DNA of 64,000 nt from Methyloligella sp. (GTDB taxonomy: Bacteria; Pseudomonadota; Alphaproteobacteria; Rhizobiales; HXMU1428-3), in NCBI GenBank assembly GCA_021604645.1, contig BQJJ01000002.1, positions 369,321 to 433,320 of the forward strand, read 5' to 3'. Position 1 is the first letter of the stretch. Each line of letters starts with the position of its first letter. Under the pieces are notes generated by a model. The model worked only from the letters and a program-made list of their open reading frames with translations. It was not told where the DNA came from and did no database searches. The translations under genes were made by a program, and so were the position numbers. Shown here one piece after another: positions 44,732 to 53,154 of the stretch.

Positions 44732-45934
44732 CTACCGCCCAGTGGCACCGCCATAATCATACATCTGAAAACCAAATCCCATAGATGGCCCACCATCCAT
44801 AAAGTTTTCTGGCCCACTAACCATCGCATCAGGCATTTGATTTTTATGGCTCTTGTTCTCAAGCTGGTCTTGGTCCAAATCTTTGGGCGGCTCAGCTAAA
44901 ATGATCCCATCAAGAATATCTTTTTCTTCATTTCGCATCGGCTCTTCGCGCCACAAAACATTATATTTCGTCCGCAAACGTCCAATGTAAAATTCAGCAC
45001 GATTATGAACATCTTCAGTCGTGTCATAACGAACCGCACGGTAAAGTCTCTCAACTTGGTTTTTCACAGTTCCTGTTGAATTCCGGCGTGCAAATTCTAT
45101 CCACGCTAGTGCTAGACTTTTCTTCCTCGAGACCAAATCACCTTGCCAATATAATGCCCCAAGATAAGCTTGAGCTTTCGGATTGTTTTTCATGGCAGCT
45201 CGGGTCAACCATCGTTGACCAAGTTTCACATTCCGCATCTTACCGCTTTCAATCAAAAAGCGACCCAGTTGATATTGTCCTTCAATGTCACCAAAATGAG
45301 CAGCTTTTTCAAATAAAATACGCGCCATAAGCGGATCAGCTTTTATATCAAGCTCAGCAACGCCATTCTCCATATAGCGGGCAAGCTGTACAAAAGCTTG
45401 TGCTATATAAGGCGCTTTACGGGTATGATCAAATTCACCACTTCTAGAAAACTCTGTCGCAATCTCACGATAATATTCATAAGCACGGCGGTGATTGATA
45501 CCAACGCCCTTACCAGTCCTATAAATATGAGCAAGTAGATAGCGCGCTAAAAACGAATTATTCTCAGCAGCTAATTCCAAACCGGAAATGGCCTTTTTAA
45601 CGCGCTGCGCACGATAATCTCTCAAAGCCTGCCGTAATGGGCTAGACATCTTTGCTTTTGGTAATTTTTTCTTCTCAAGAGGTGAGGCAGATAAAGCTCG
45701 ATCTTTCCTCTCTCCAGGCAGCGGAGCAGGCTCAACAAGGTGAGGCTTATCAATATCTTGAGGAAGAGGTTCAATGATAATTGTTTTCTCTTCAATCAAA
45801 GTTGTTCCATCATCACGAATGATTTCATTCTGATAAAACTGTTTTCCCTCAAGTGAATGACGCTCTTCTGCTGAAACAATAGAAGCCCCGCCAAAACATA
45901 AAAAAGAAACAACCAGCACTTGCACAAAAGACAA
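44732..45934 (-). CDS. Exported Sel1-repeat (TPR-like) protein
   Basis: Secreted protein with Sel1-like helical repeats in its centre, visible as SFLARYLLAHIYRTGKGVGINHR, then DPLMARILFEKAAHFGDIEGQYQLGRFLIESG and NPKAQAYLGALYWQGDLV. Such repeats form scaffolds for protein contacts, for example in ExoR. The signal peptide reads SFVQVLVVSFLCFGGASIVSA. The start is uncertain: TTG at 45934 places this signal at the N-terminus (400 aa), while the frame stays open to a TTG at 46099 inside the ilvD end. No ATG exists upstream of the signal. The C-terminal tail is Gly/Met-rich. A 15-nt triplicated motif (44702-44746) overlaps the stop. Role unknown. Confidence 0.75.
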   Translation of the reverse strand: MSFVQVLVVSFLCFGGASIVSAEERHSLEGKQFYQNEIIRDDGTTLIEEKTIIIEPLPQDIDKPHLVEPAPLPGERKDRALSASPLEKKKLPKAKMSSPLRQALRDYRAQRVKKAISGLELAAENNSFLARYLLAHIYRTGKGVGINHRRAYEYYREIATEFSRSGEFDHTRKAPYIAQAFVQLARYMENGVAELDIKADPLMARILFEKAAHFGDIEGQYQLGRFLIESGKMRNVKLGQRWLTRAAMKNNPKAQAYLGALYWQGDLVSRKKSLALAWIEFARRNSTGTVKNQVERLYRAVRYDTTEDVHNRAEFYIGRLRTKYNVLWREEPMRNEEKDILDGIILAEPPKDLDQDQLENKSHKNQMPDAMVSGPENFMDGGPSMGFGFQMYDYGGATGR

Positions 45935-46027
45935 GGTTTTGCGAACCCCACTAAAATTAGAAGTGGGCGCAAAATAACTTTGTTCTTTAAAAAAAACAAA
46001 TTTTAAAAGAACAAAGTCAACCAGTTG

Positions 46028-46079
46028 CTTCACTTTTAGTGAGGCCAACTTACGTTTCACTTTTGATGAAACCAACTTA
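46028..46079. repeat. Tandem 25-nt duplication between ilvD and the Sel1 gene
   Basis: Two 25-nt units (46028-46052 and 46055-46079) sharing TTCACTTTT and CCAACTTA ends, about 20 of 25 positions alike. Each contains a small inverted repeat (TCACT/AGTGA type). The unit at 46055 includes the ilvD stop codon. Confidence 0.6.
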
Positions 46080-47801
46080 TATGTCTGCGTAACAAACAAC
46101 TTCAGCTTTACCTCCAGGGTGCGTCACCGCCCCTTTACGCGCAGGACCAACCTGCTGTGCAAATTTCCATAATGTGCCAGACTGATAATCAGTCGTGCGT
46201 GGCTGCCATTTTTCACGGCGCGCCTTCAATTCATCTTCAGATAAGTCAACATCTAAAGTGCCATCTACGGCATCAATAGTGATCATATCTCCATTTTCTA
46301 ACAATCCAATCGGACCGCCTTCAGCTGCTTCTGGTCCAACATGGCCAATACAAAAACCGCGCGTCCCGCCAGAAAAGCGTCCGTCAGTAATCAGCGCGAC
46401 TTTCTCGCCCATACCCTGTCCATAAAGAGCAGCTGTGGTTGAAAGCATTTCACGCATACCAGGGCCTCCTTTCGGCCCCTCATAGCGAATAACAATCACG
46501 TCACCTTCTTCATATTCTTTGTTCGATACAGCAGCAAAAGCTTCTTCTTCACTATCAAAACAACGAGCTGGACCAGTAAATTTAAGCATGTCCATGCCAG
46601 CTACTTTCACAATGCCACCATCTGGTGCCAAATTCCCCTTCAAACCAACAACGCCGCCCGTTGGTGTAATCGGATTGCTCACTGGGTACATAACCTTTTG
46701 AGTTTCATCAAAAGTGACACCTTCCAAATTCTCAGCAATGGTTTTACCGGTCACCGTGATACAATCACCATGAATAAACCCACCATCATACAAAGTTTTC
46801 ATAAGCATCGGAACGCCGCCAGCATCATACATGTCTTTTGCAACATATTTTCCACCTGGCTTTAGATCAGCAATATAAGGCGTTTTTTTGAAGATTTCTG
46901 CCACATCAAATAAATCAAATTCAATTCCAGCTTCATGAGCAATCGCAGGCAAATGCAAAGCACCATTGGTAGAGCCACCAGTAGCCGCTACAACCGTCGC
47001 CGCATTCTCTAATGATTTAAGCGTCACGATGTCACGAGGGCGAATACCTAGTTGAATAAGCTCCATCACTTGCCGGCCTGAAGCCTCAGCATATTGATCC
47101 CGGCTTTCATAAGGCGCTGGTGCACCAGAAGAACTTGGTAACGCAAGCCCCATAGCTTCAGAGACACACGCCATTGTATTCGCTGTAAACTGGCCACCAC
47201 AAGAACCAGCGCTTGGACAAGCCACACATTCAAGGTCATGAAGGTCTTTTGAACTCATCTTACCAGATGAGTGCTGACCAACACCTTCAAACACATCAAC
47301 CACAGTCACGTCTTTGCCCTTAAACCGACCAGGCAAAATAGAGCCACCATACATAAAGACACTCGGTACATTGAGACGTACCATAGACATCATCATACCT
47401 GGCAAAGATTTATCACAGCCAGCAAGGCCAACCAAACCATCGTAACAATGGCCGCGCATGGTTAGTTCAATAGAGTCAGCAATGACTTCACGAGAGACCA
47501 AAGAAGACTTCATTCCCTGGTGCCCCATGGCAATGCCATCTGTCACAGTAATGGTACAAAACTCACGAGGCGTACCCTTAGCCTCTTGAACCCCAGCCTT
47601 AGCTGCTTGAGCTTGCCGCATCAGAGAAATATTACAAGGCGCTGCTTCATTCCAGCAAGATGCAACTCCCACAAATGGACGATGAATCTCTTCTTCAGTT
47701 AACCCCATCGCATAATAATATGAACGGTGAGGCGCCCGATCAGGACCTTCAGTTACATGACGACTGGGTAATTTAGATTTATCAAATGGTTTCGCGTCCA
47801 T
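46077..47801 (-). CDS. ilvD: Dihydroxy-acid dehydratase
   Basis: IlvD, 574 aa, an Fe-S dehydratase converting dihydroxy acids to 2-keto acids in valine and isoleucine synthesis. The cluster cysteines are in [24 protein letters not shown] and [16 protein letters not shown]. The C-terminal region carries [23 protein letters not shown]. The ATG at 47801 has GAGAG 7 nt upstream and is preferred over one 12 nt earlier. About 640 nt of upstream non-coding sequence separate it from the divergent DUF898 gene. It is not part of an ilv cluster here. Confidence 0.97.
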   Translation of the reverse strand: MDAKPFDKSKLPSRHVTEGPDRAPHRSYYYAMGLTEEEIHRPFVGVASCWNEAAPCNISLMRQAQAAKAGVQEAKGTPREFCTITVTDGIAMGHQGMKSSLVSREVIADSIELTMRGHCYDGLVGLAGCDKSLPGMMMSMVRLNVPSVFMYGGSILPGRFKGKDVTVVDVFEGVGQHSSGKMSSKDLHDLECVACPSAGSCGGQFTANTMACVSEAMGLALPSSSGAPAPYESRDQYAEASGRQVMELIQLGIRPRDIVTLKSLENAATVVAATGGSTNGALHLPAIAHEAGIEFDLFDVAEIFKKTPYIADLKPGGKYVAKDMYDAGGVPMLMKTLYDGGFIHGDCITVTGKTIAENLEGVTFDETQKVMYPVSNPITPTGGVVGLKGNLAPDGGIVKVAGMDMLKFTGPARCFDSEEEAFAAVSNKEYEEGDVIVIRYEGPKGGPGMREMLSTTAALYGQGMGEKVALITDGRFSGGTRGFCIGHVGPEAAEGGPIGLLENGDMITIDAVDGTLDVDLSEDELKARREKWQPRTTDYQSGTLWKFAQQVGPARKGAVTHPGGKAEVVCYADI

Positions 47802-48441
47802 AAACTCTCTCAAATTCTTCTAAAGTGGTGAAATTAACTTGTTATCCATTGGCATTTTATGCCAACTAATAGATGACATTTTTGTGCTCATTTAAAAATG
47901 GCATATTAGCGCCAATTAGCTGAATTCATAGCGTAAAAAGTACCCTCAAGCAAAGACCTTCAAAGTCCCACCTAAAAGTAAGCGATTAAACAACGAACTA
48001 TGTGCTAAAAGCTACCAAAAATCCCGCCAAGTTTAAGCTGAATATGCCAAATCTCAGCTAAATATAATGTGCCATCTCAGTATAGGGAATAATCCCCAAT
48101 AACAAATCCAAAACTTTTCTTCCACTACACATAAAATATGGAACCCTATTGTGGCACAAACGCGGCAATTCGGCCTCAAGTAGTGACAAAATAGCCACAA
48201 AAGAGAAATCACAGTGAAACAAGGCTGACATACAAAAAATATAAGAAAAACCATAAGCATTGAGGCAAAATGAACTTTTTTACCATTCAAAGAGACATAT
48301 ACACAGGCCGGAAGCAAAGTATAAAATTGAGTTTTTCAAATAACAAAAATTATTGATTGCAAATTATGCAGTTCAATTCTTCGCAAATTTCACTTATATT
48401 TCGCTGTCTCGGCATAACAGCCACAAAACGGGAGAACACAA
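47802..48441. other. Long divergent intergenic region
   Basis: About 640 bases between ilvD (-) and the DUF898 gene (+), presumably holding both promoters. A TTGGCAT-TTT-ATGCCAA inverted repeat at 47849-47865, about 50 nt upstream of ilvD, could be an operator. An 87-codon minus-strand ORF at 48054-48317 is Cys/Phe-rich without a ribosome binding site and is not accepted. Nothing else is recognised. Confidence 0.5.
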
Positions 48442-49548
48442 ATGAATGATCAACCAAACAGCCACCTAGGCCAACCACTCGATATAGATTGGGCCGGCAA
48501 GGGCACAAATTATATAGGCCTTGGCTTTAAGGTCTTTTTTCTAAAAATCATCACCCTATTCATTTATCATTTTTGGGGAAAAACCGAGGTCCGTAAAAAA
48601 TTATGGAACCATGTGCGCCTGAATAATGAACCTCTCGAATATACCGGCACAGGTATGGAGCTGTTTTTAGGCTTTTTAATCACCATGCTAATCGTTTTCG
48701 TCCCCGCTATCCTCGCAATCATGGGCTTAGCTTTTATATTCGGTCCAGAAAGCAAGGAATACATCATCGGCGTACTCTGCCTCTATGTCGTGTTTCTATA
48801 CCTCATCGGTGTCGCCATCTACAGCGCCCATAAATACCGCCTCTCCCGCACACAATGGCGTGGCATTCGGGGTTCACTTAATGGCTCTAAATGGAAATAT
48901 GGCTGGGCAATGTTCTGGACAACAATAGTTGTGATTTTCTCATTAGGACTGGCAGCTCCATGGCAGAGCATAAAATTACAAAAAATCATAACTGATGACA
49001 CCCACTTTGGTGAAACACCAATGAACTTCTCTGGCAAAACCAGCGATATCTTTAAATTCTACATCATCCCATGGATCGCCTTCCTTGCAGGACTAGGTGT
49101 TCTTTACATCTTAATCGAACCCTTGTTCACACAAATAATGGCACTCCAATTAAGCGGAGCACCTGTAGACCCATCAAAAATATTCATCATCCAATTAAAA
49201 ATGATTGGATATTACATAGGTTTCATTCTTGTGATGTCAGTCATCTATGCTTGGTATCAATCAAAGTTCTACAACTACGTCGCAGAGAAAACTCAATTCT
49301 CTAACGGGTCATTTGACTTAAAAACAACAGGTCCTGGCATCATGTGGCTTGTAATCAGCAACTTCTTTATTGTTGCTTTATCACTTGGCATCTTAGCACC
49401 AGTCGCAACCGCCCGCTTCTTTGGCTATATCGTCGGAAATCTTTCCTTTAACGGAAATGTTGACCTAGCAGCAATCGAGCAAAGCCAACAGCCCTTGAGC
49501 AAAACAGGCGAAGGCCTAGCTGAAGGTTTTGATGTCAGCACTTTCTAA
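48442..49548 (+). CDS. DUF898 (YjgN-like) membrane protein
   Basis: Integral membrane protein of 368 aa of the DUF898/YjgN family, with about eight helices. The typical start is WAGKGTNYIGLGFKVFFLKIITLFIYHFWGKTEVRKKLWNHV. Repeat-like blocks RLSRTQWRGIRGSLNGSKWKYGW and FYNYVAEKTQFSNGSFDLKTTGPGIMWL follow. The function is unknown. GGGAG precedes the ATG by 8 nt. A metalloprotease of the M48 family follows on the same strand, a pairing seen in many proteobacteria, although a repeat and about 330 nt separate them here. Confidence 0.87.
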   Translation: MNDQPNSHLGQPLDIDWAGKGTNYIGLGFKVFFLKIITLFIYHFWGKTEVRKKLWNHVRLNNEPLEYTGTGMELFLGFLITMLIVFVPAILAIMGLAFIFGPESKEYIIGVLCLYVVFLYLIGVAIYSAHKYRLSRTQWRGIRGSLNGSKWKYGWAMFWTTIVVIFSLGLAAPWQSIKLQKIITDDTHFGETPMNFSGKTSDIFKFYIIPWIAFLAGLGVLYILIEPLFTQIMALQLSGAPVDPSKIFIIQLKMIGYYIGFILVMSVIYAWYQSKFYNYVAEKTQFSNGSFDLKTTGPGIMWLVISNFFIVALSLGILAPVATARFFGYIVGNLSFNGNVDLAAIEQSQQPLSKTGEGLAEGFDVSTF

Positions 49549-49691
49549 AATTAAATTAACATGACAAAAATCATGGCCTGGATTAATTATAATTCAGGCC
49601 ATATTTATATTCGTAAATAAATTCTAGCCTACTTGAGTGATTTAAAATTTAATCTATCAAAAAGCTCAGAGTGAAAGAATATAAGCCTCAA

Positions 49692-49720
49692 TACGGTTGC
49701 AAGTAGATAACTGAAGTGCC
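49692..49720 (+). repeat. Degenerate family-2 hairpin unit
   Basis: CGGTTGC followed by AACTGAAGTGCC resembles the family-2 unit near 63168 with mutated arms. It lies about 20 nt before family-1 copy 5, as a family-2-like unit does before copy 4. Confidence 0.45.
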
Positions 49721-49738
49721 AAGAAGAAAAGTAGCTAT

Positions 49739-49867
49739 ACGAAGTAGGAGCTCAGCCCATTTCGGGCTGGGGGACATGGCGTAACGCAAGTGAAGCCCGG
49801 CGCTTAGCGCCGCACCTCGTAGGCTCAAACGCGATAGCGTTTGAAATAGCCGTGAGAGAAAAAAGAG
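49739..49867 (+). repeat. Modular hairpin repeat, family 1, copy 5
   Basis: Complete copy: block CGAAGTAGGAG, hairpin A CTCAGCCC/GGGCTGGG (49751-49771), GGGACATG, hairpin B GGC-GTA-AC-GCAA-GT-GAA-GCC (49778-49797), hairpin C CGGCGC-TTA-GCGCCG (49798-49812), CCT-CGT-AGG, hairpin E TCAAACGC-GATA-GCGTTTGA, tail AATAGCCGTGAGAGAAAAAA. It ends about 9 nt before the M48 protease ATG. Confidence 0.87.
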
Positions 49868-49875
49868 CATCAAGA

Positions 49876-51075
49876 ATGAGCATACGTCAAAAATGGAACG
49901 GCCGCTGGAATGATGGCAAAACTGCCAATTCTCATGAAGTTCAAATTGAACTCCACGAAGACAGCCTAAGGTTCGATATAAAAAATCCGACCTCTTCACA
50001 AGAGACCATGCCCGAATTTTGGCAATATGATAAAATTCATAGCCCGACACCAATTAAACCAAGCTCAGACCACGTTCTCCTCACCTACGAAAAAAGAGAA
50101 GGACAAAGGCTATTTATTGATCACCCCGATTTTGCTAAGCGCATCCTAGATTTCGCTCCAAATGTCACATCGGGCAAACACACCTGGCACTTACTAAAAT
50201 GGCCACTCGGCATGGCAGGAGCCATGGTGCTCTTTTGGGCACTCACCTTTTTCAATATTATTAGTCCAGCCAAATACATCGCAAACCTACTACCAGATAA
50301 CACCAGAGTGTCCCTTGGCAAAGGCGTGGTCAAAACCGTTCAAAGAAAAAATAAAGTTTGCAGCACCCCTGAAGGGACAAAAGCTTTCAATAAACTCATT
50401 ACAAGATTAAACCAAGGTCTAGATACAAAACAAAACTTTGATATCAAAATCGTTGATCTAAGTTATGAAAACGCATTCGCCGCTCCTGGTGACCAAATTA
50501 TCATGTCTGGAAAGTTGATCCGCAACGCAAATTCAGCAGATGAGGTCGCCGGTGTCTTAGCTCATGAGATGGGGCATGCCGTTAAACTTCACCCGGAAAC
50601 AAACATAGTCAGAGCGCTAGGTATCATGGCTGCACTCCAACTGTTCACAGCCGGCGAATCTGGCGCCTTCGGAGAACTGGCCTTTTTCCTCGTACAATCT
50701 GGCTATAGCCGCCAGGCAGAAACCGAGGCAGACCAGTTTGCAGCTCAAGTTTTAAGTCAATCAAACATAGACACCCGTCCCCTAGCTGGCTTTTTTGAAC
50801 GGATCATCAAACAAAGAAAAGTAAAACTTGAACAAGGTAAGAAAAATTCCGAAAAGAAAGAGAAAAACTCGAAACCAGCTAAGGTCGACACTACTGATAA
50901 AGCAGATGGCAGGTCTCTCATGGAATGGATCAGTTCTCACCCCGCCACAAATAAACGGATAGAATTTTTCAATAAATCTAAAATTTCAACAACCCCTGAA
51001 ATCCTCAACCAAACAGAATGGCAAGCCCTTCAAAAAATCTGTGGCCCAGAAAAAGAAAAGCCTAAAAAAAAGTAG
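49876..51075 (+). CDS. M48-family metalloprotease, single membrane anchor
   Basis: Zinc protease of 399 aa. An N-terminal domain (residues 1-100) is followed by one membrane helix (about 110-130) and a protease domain with His230-Glu-Met-Gly-His234 (VLAHEMGHAVKLHPE) and the downstream ETEAD motif (282-286) that supplies the third ligand. A charged linker of Lys/Glu residues lies at about 315-345. Related proteins act in membrane or periplasmic quality control. The ATG at 49876 has only a weak AAGAG; its leader is the tail of hairpin-repeat copy 5. Probably co-transcribed with the tyrosine-phosphatase-like gene 20 nt downstream. Confidence 0.9.
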   Translation: MSIRQKWNGRWNDGKTANSHEVQIELHEDSLRFDIKNPTSSQETMPEFWQYDKIHSPTPIKPSSDHVLLTYEKREGQRLFIDHPDFAKRILDFAPNVTSGKHTWHLLKWPLGMAGAMVLFWALTFFNIISPAKYIANLLPDNTRVSLGKGVVKTVQRKNKVCSTPEGTKAFNKLITRLNQGLDTKQNFDIKIVDLSYENAFAAPGDQIIMSGKLIRNANSADEVAGVLAHEMGHAVKLHPETNIVRALGIMAALQLFTAGESGAFGELAFFLVQSGYSRQAETEADQFAAQVLSQSNIDTRPLAGFFERIIKQRKVKLEQGKKNSEKKEKNSKPAKVDTTDKADGRSLMEWISSHPATNKRIEFFNKSKISTTPEILNQTEWQALQKICGPEKEKPKKK

Positions 51076-51095
51076 AAAGATAAAGCCCTTATCAA

Positions 51096-51443
51096 ATGAC
51101 ACCATTAAATGTCCTCTTCATATGCAGCCAAAATCAATGGCGCAGCCCTACAGCTGAAAAAGTCTGGCATAAAACTGAGGGAATTTCAGTTCGTTCTGCC
51201 GGAACAAGCCGCAGAGCAAGAAAACGGTTATTAGTAAAAGATATCCAATGGGCTGACTTGATTTTAGTAATGGAAGAAAAACACAAGTCAAGAATGAGAG
51301 CAGATTTTCGTGATGAGATTCAATATAAAGAAATCCATATTTTAGACATCCCTGATGAGTATCAATATATGGATCCAGAACTAATTGAAATTATCAAAGA
51401 AAAAACGGAACCCCTTATTTTCAACTCACAACCTGAAAACTAG
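51096..51443 (+). CDS. Low-molecular-weight tyrosine phosphatase-like protein
   Basis: Small soluble protein of 115 aa. The phosphate-binding loop is Cys10-SQNQW-Arg16-Ser-Pro-Thr, the C-x5-R signature of low-molecular-weight phosphatases, with the motif VLFICSQNQWRSPTAE. A Asp-containing block (IPDEYQYMDPEL) near residue 90 could supply the general acid. It is shorter than the classical 150-aa enzymes and matches a compact bacterial subgroup. It lies 20 nt after the M48 gene on the same strand. Substrate unknown. Confidence 0.8.
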   Translation: MTPLNVLFICSQNQWRSPTAEKVWHKTEGISVRSAGTSRRARKRLLVKDIQWADLILVMEEKHKSRMRADFRDEIQYKEIHILDIPDEYQYMDPELIEIIKEKTEPLIFNSQPEN

Positions 51444-51537
51444 CCTCCCAATTTTTCATTTATGAGAACATTTTTCCTCAAAGCAGATCAGAAACTAGAC
51501 GAAAACAAAAATTAATAAAATGTGGTAAAAAAATAGA

Positions 51538-51585
51538 AGAATAATAAAGCTACATGGAAAAGTTAAATTGGAGCTTTATTATTCT
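51538..51585. terminator. AT-rich 14-bp inverted repeat between convergent genes
   Basis: AGAATAATAAAGCT (51538-51551) and AGCTTTATTATTCT (51572-51585) are perfect complements around a 20-nt loop, between the phosphatase-like gene (+) and an NTF2-like gene (-). It is weak in GC but symmetrical, so a role at both 3' ends is likely. Confidence 0.6.
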
Positions 51586-51619
51586 ATTTCACATTAGCAA
51601 TGTGCATTAATTCTTGCAC

Positions 51620-52012
51620 TTACCCTTCCATTAAATGCTGGCCATGCGGATTATCAATTACCATAAGCCAATTCCCATCAGCTTGTTTGCGTAGCACCGC
51701 AACAGAAAGGCCTGTTTGCTTGATCTCAGTTCCATCTGGTGCCGTCCCTGTCATGGTCCAAGGCGCAAAATGCACAGCTATATCGCCCTGCACCACAGCC
51801 TGATGCCCGCCATATGTAAAAGTCGGTGAGATCTGGAAAAACCCATTAAACTTTTCTTCAAATTCGCTTTTAACTTTTGTCTCGACACCAGGTTCAAACA
51901 AGACTGTCGCATTAGGCTCATAAGCAGCTAACACACCTGCCATATCCTTGGCATGAAAAGCCATTGTCATTTTCTCAACAGTCTCAATGACATCTCTTGA
52001 AGCATCACTCAT
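51620..52012 (-). CDS. NTF2-like (DUF4440/SnoaL) protein
   Basis: Small soluble protein of 130 aa with an NTF2-like fold: IETVEKMTMAFHAKDMAGVLAAYEPNATVLFEPG, then an FTYGGHQAVVQGDIAVHFAPW core and a closing WLMVIDNPHGQH strand. Catalysis cannot be assigned; the HGQH ending resembles members that bind small molecules. The ATG at 52012 is strongly supported by AGGAG 7 nt upstream; the longer frame to 52099 is not. It lies 190 nt downstream of an ECF sigma factor gene on the same strand and may belong to its regulon. Confidence 0.82.
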   Translation of the reverse strand: MSDASRDVIETVEKMTMAFHAKDMAGVLAAYEPNATVLFEPGVETKVKSEFEEKFNGFFQISPTFTYGGHQAVVQGDIAVHFAPWTMTGTAPDGTEIKQTGLSVAVLRKQADGNWLMVIDNPHGQHLMEG

Positions 52013-52202
52013 CAATTTTCTCCTATTAAATTGAAACCAAAAATTTGGCTTCATTCCATGTTTAAAATTGCTCATCTTCGAGCACACCTTTCGCCTCACT
52101 TGAGCTCACTCAAGACAAAGCAAAATCCTCTCCGAAAAACCAATTTTAGGAAATTTCGGATAAATCAATTCAAGTTATTAAGTGGTCTATTTATTAAGTA
52201 GA

Positions 52203-53015
52203 CTAAGTCGGCCAACTCACGATTTCATAAATACGGGCCGCCAAATCGACCGGAGATTTATAATAAGCCGTCGCCGATTGTGACTTTAAAATTTTCAAAT
52301 CACCTTCGACAGTCTTCACCTCTGAAAGCACATACTCATAAGAAGGGGCACCCTCAATCGAATAAACAAGTGATTGCTTGCTCACACGCCCAAGCTCAAC
52401 CGCTTTCGGCAAGCGCCGCGAACAACTACATTTTGCTTGTGAAGACACAACACCACAATAGGCACTAGAAAAAGAAAGAACCTGTTTTCGAGCACGCGCC
52501 AAACGTTGCCTGAAATTATCTTTAGAAATTTCCAGAATTTCACTGGCCTCTAAATGATCCAGCTCTAATACATCACCAAGTACATAAGCAACACGGTGAG
52601 GTAAATCGAGACAAAGCAACATTGCCATCGTGCAAGAAATGCGAAGTTCATTTAGCAAAACAACATCATCGGCTAAAGGCGCCTGATCCACCAAAAGACC
52701 ATCTTCAAGATCTGCACCAAAAACGTCAAATGCAAGCCCTTTTTCCCGTGCCAAACTCTTCTTGGCATTGAGCAAATAGTTCGTCGCAACCCGGTAAACC
52801 CAAGTTAAAAATTTGCTCTCGCCTTTAAAAGTAGAAAGTTTTGTAACCACTAGAATGAGAATTTCTTGCGCCGCCTCAAGCGCATCATCAGGGTCAACTA
52901 ACATCCGCATCGCCAGGTGATGAACAGGGTCTTGCACTGCTCGCACCAGATCCTCAAGAGCAAGCTCATTGCCATCTTGAGCCTCTTTTACCAAATCTTT
53001 CAGTTCATCCATCAT
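52203..53015 (-). CDS. ECF-type sigma factor with C-terminal cysteine motif
   Basis: RNA polymerase sigma factor of 270 aa. Region 2 (about residues 15-90) includes ALEAAQEILILVVTKLSTFKGESKFLTWVYRVATNYLLN. Region 4 (about 125-182) includes LELDHLEASEILEISKDNFRQRLARAR. A C-terminal extension of about 85 residues holds Cys187, Cys196 and Cys198 in CGVV..KCSCSRRLP, which could bind a metal or sense redox state. No anti-sigma factor gene is next to it, so control may reside in the extension. GAGG precedes the two ATG codons. Target promoters are not identified here. Confidence 0.88.
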   Translation of the reverse strand: MMDELKDLVKEAQDGNELALEDLVRAVQDPVHHLAMRMLVDPDDALEAAQEILILVVTKLSTFKGESKFLTWVYRVATNYLLNAKKSLAREKGLAFDVFGADLEDGLLVDQAPLADDVVLLNELRISCTMAMLLCLDLPHRVAYVLGDVLELDHLEASEILEISKDNFRQRLARARKQVLSFSSAYCGVVSSQAKCSCSRRLPKAVELGRVSKQSLVYSIEGAPSYEYVLSEVKTVEGDLKILKSQSATAYYKSPVDLAARIYEIVSWPT

Positions 53016-53154
53016 GAATTACCTCATTCACCTTCATTTCGTTATATAAGGTTAGACAATCCAGCTAGCCCATGTGTGACAGGTTTTCTCAATTATTTTA
53101 ATATCTACACAAAAAACATGTTCGCGTAGTGGTTAAAAAATATAATGAATGAAT

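Noticed and set aside
48054..48317. 87-codon minus-strand ORF upstream of DUF898
   Set aside because: No ribosome binding site; composition (Cys, Phe, Trp, His) looks like translated non-coding DNA.
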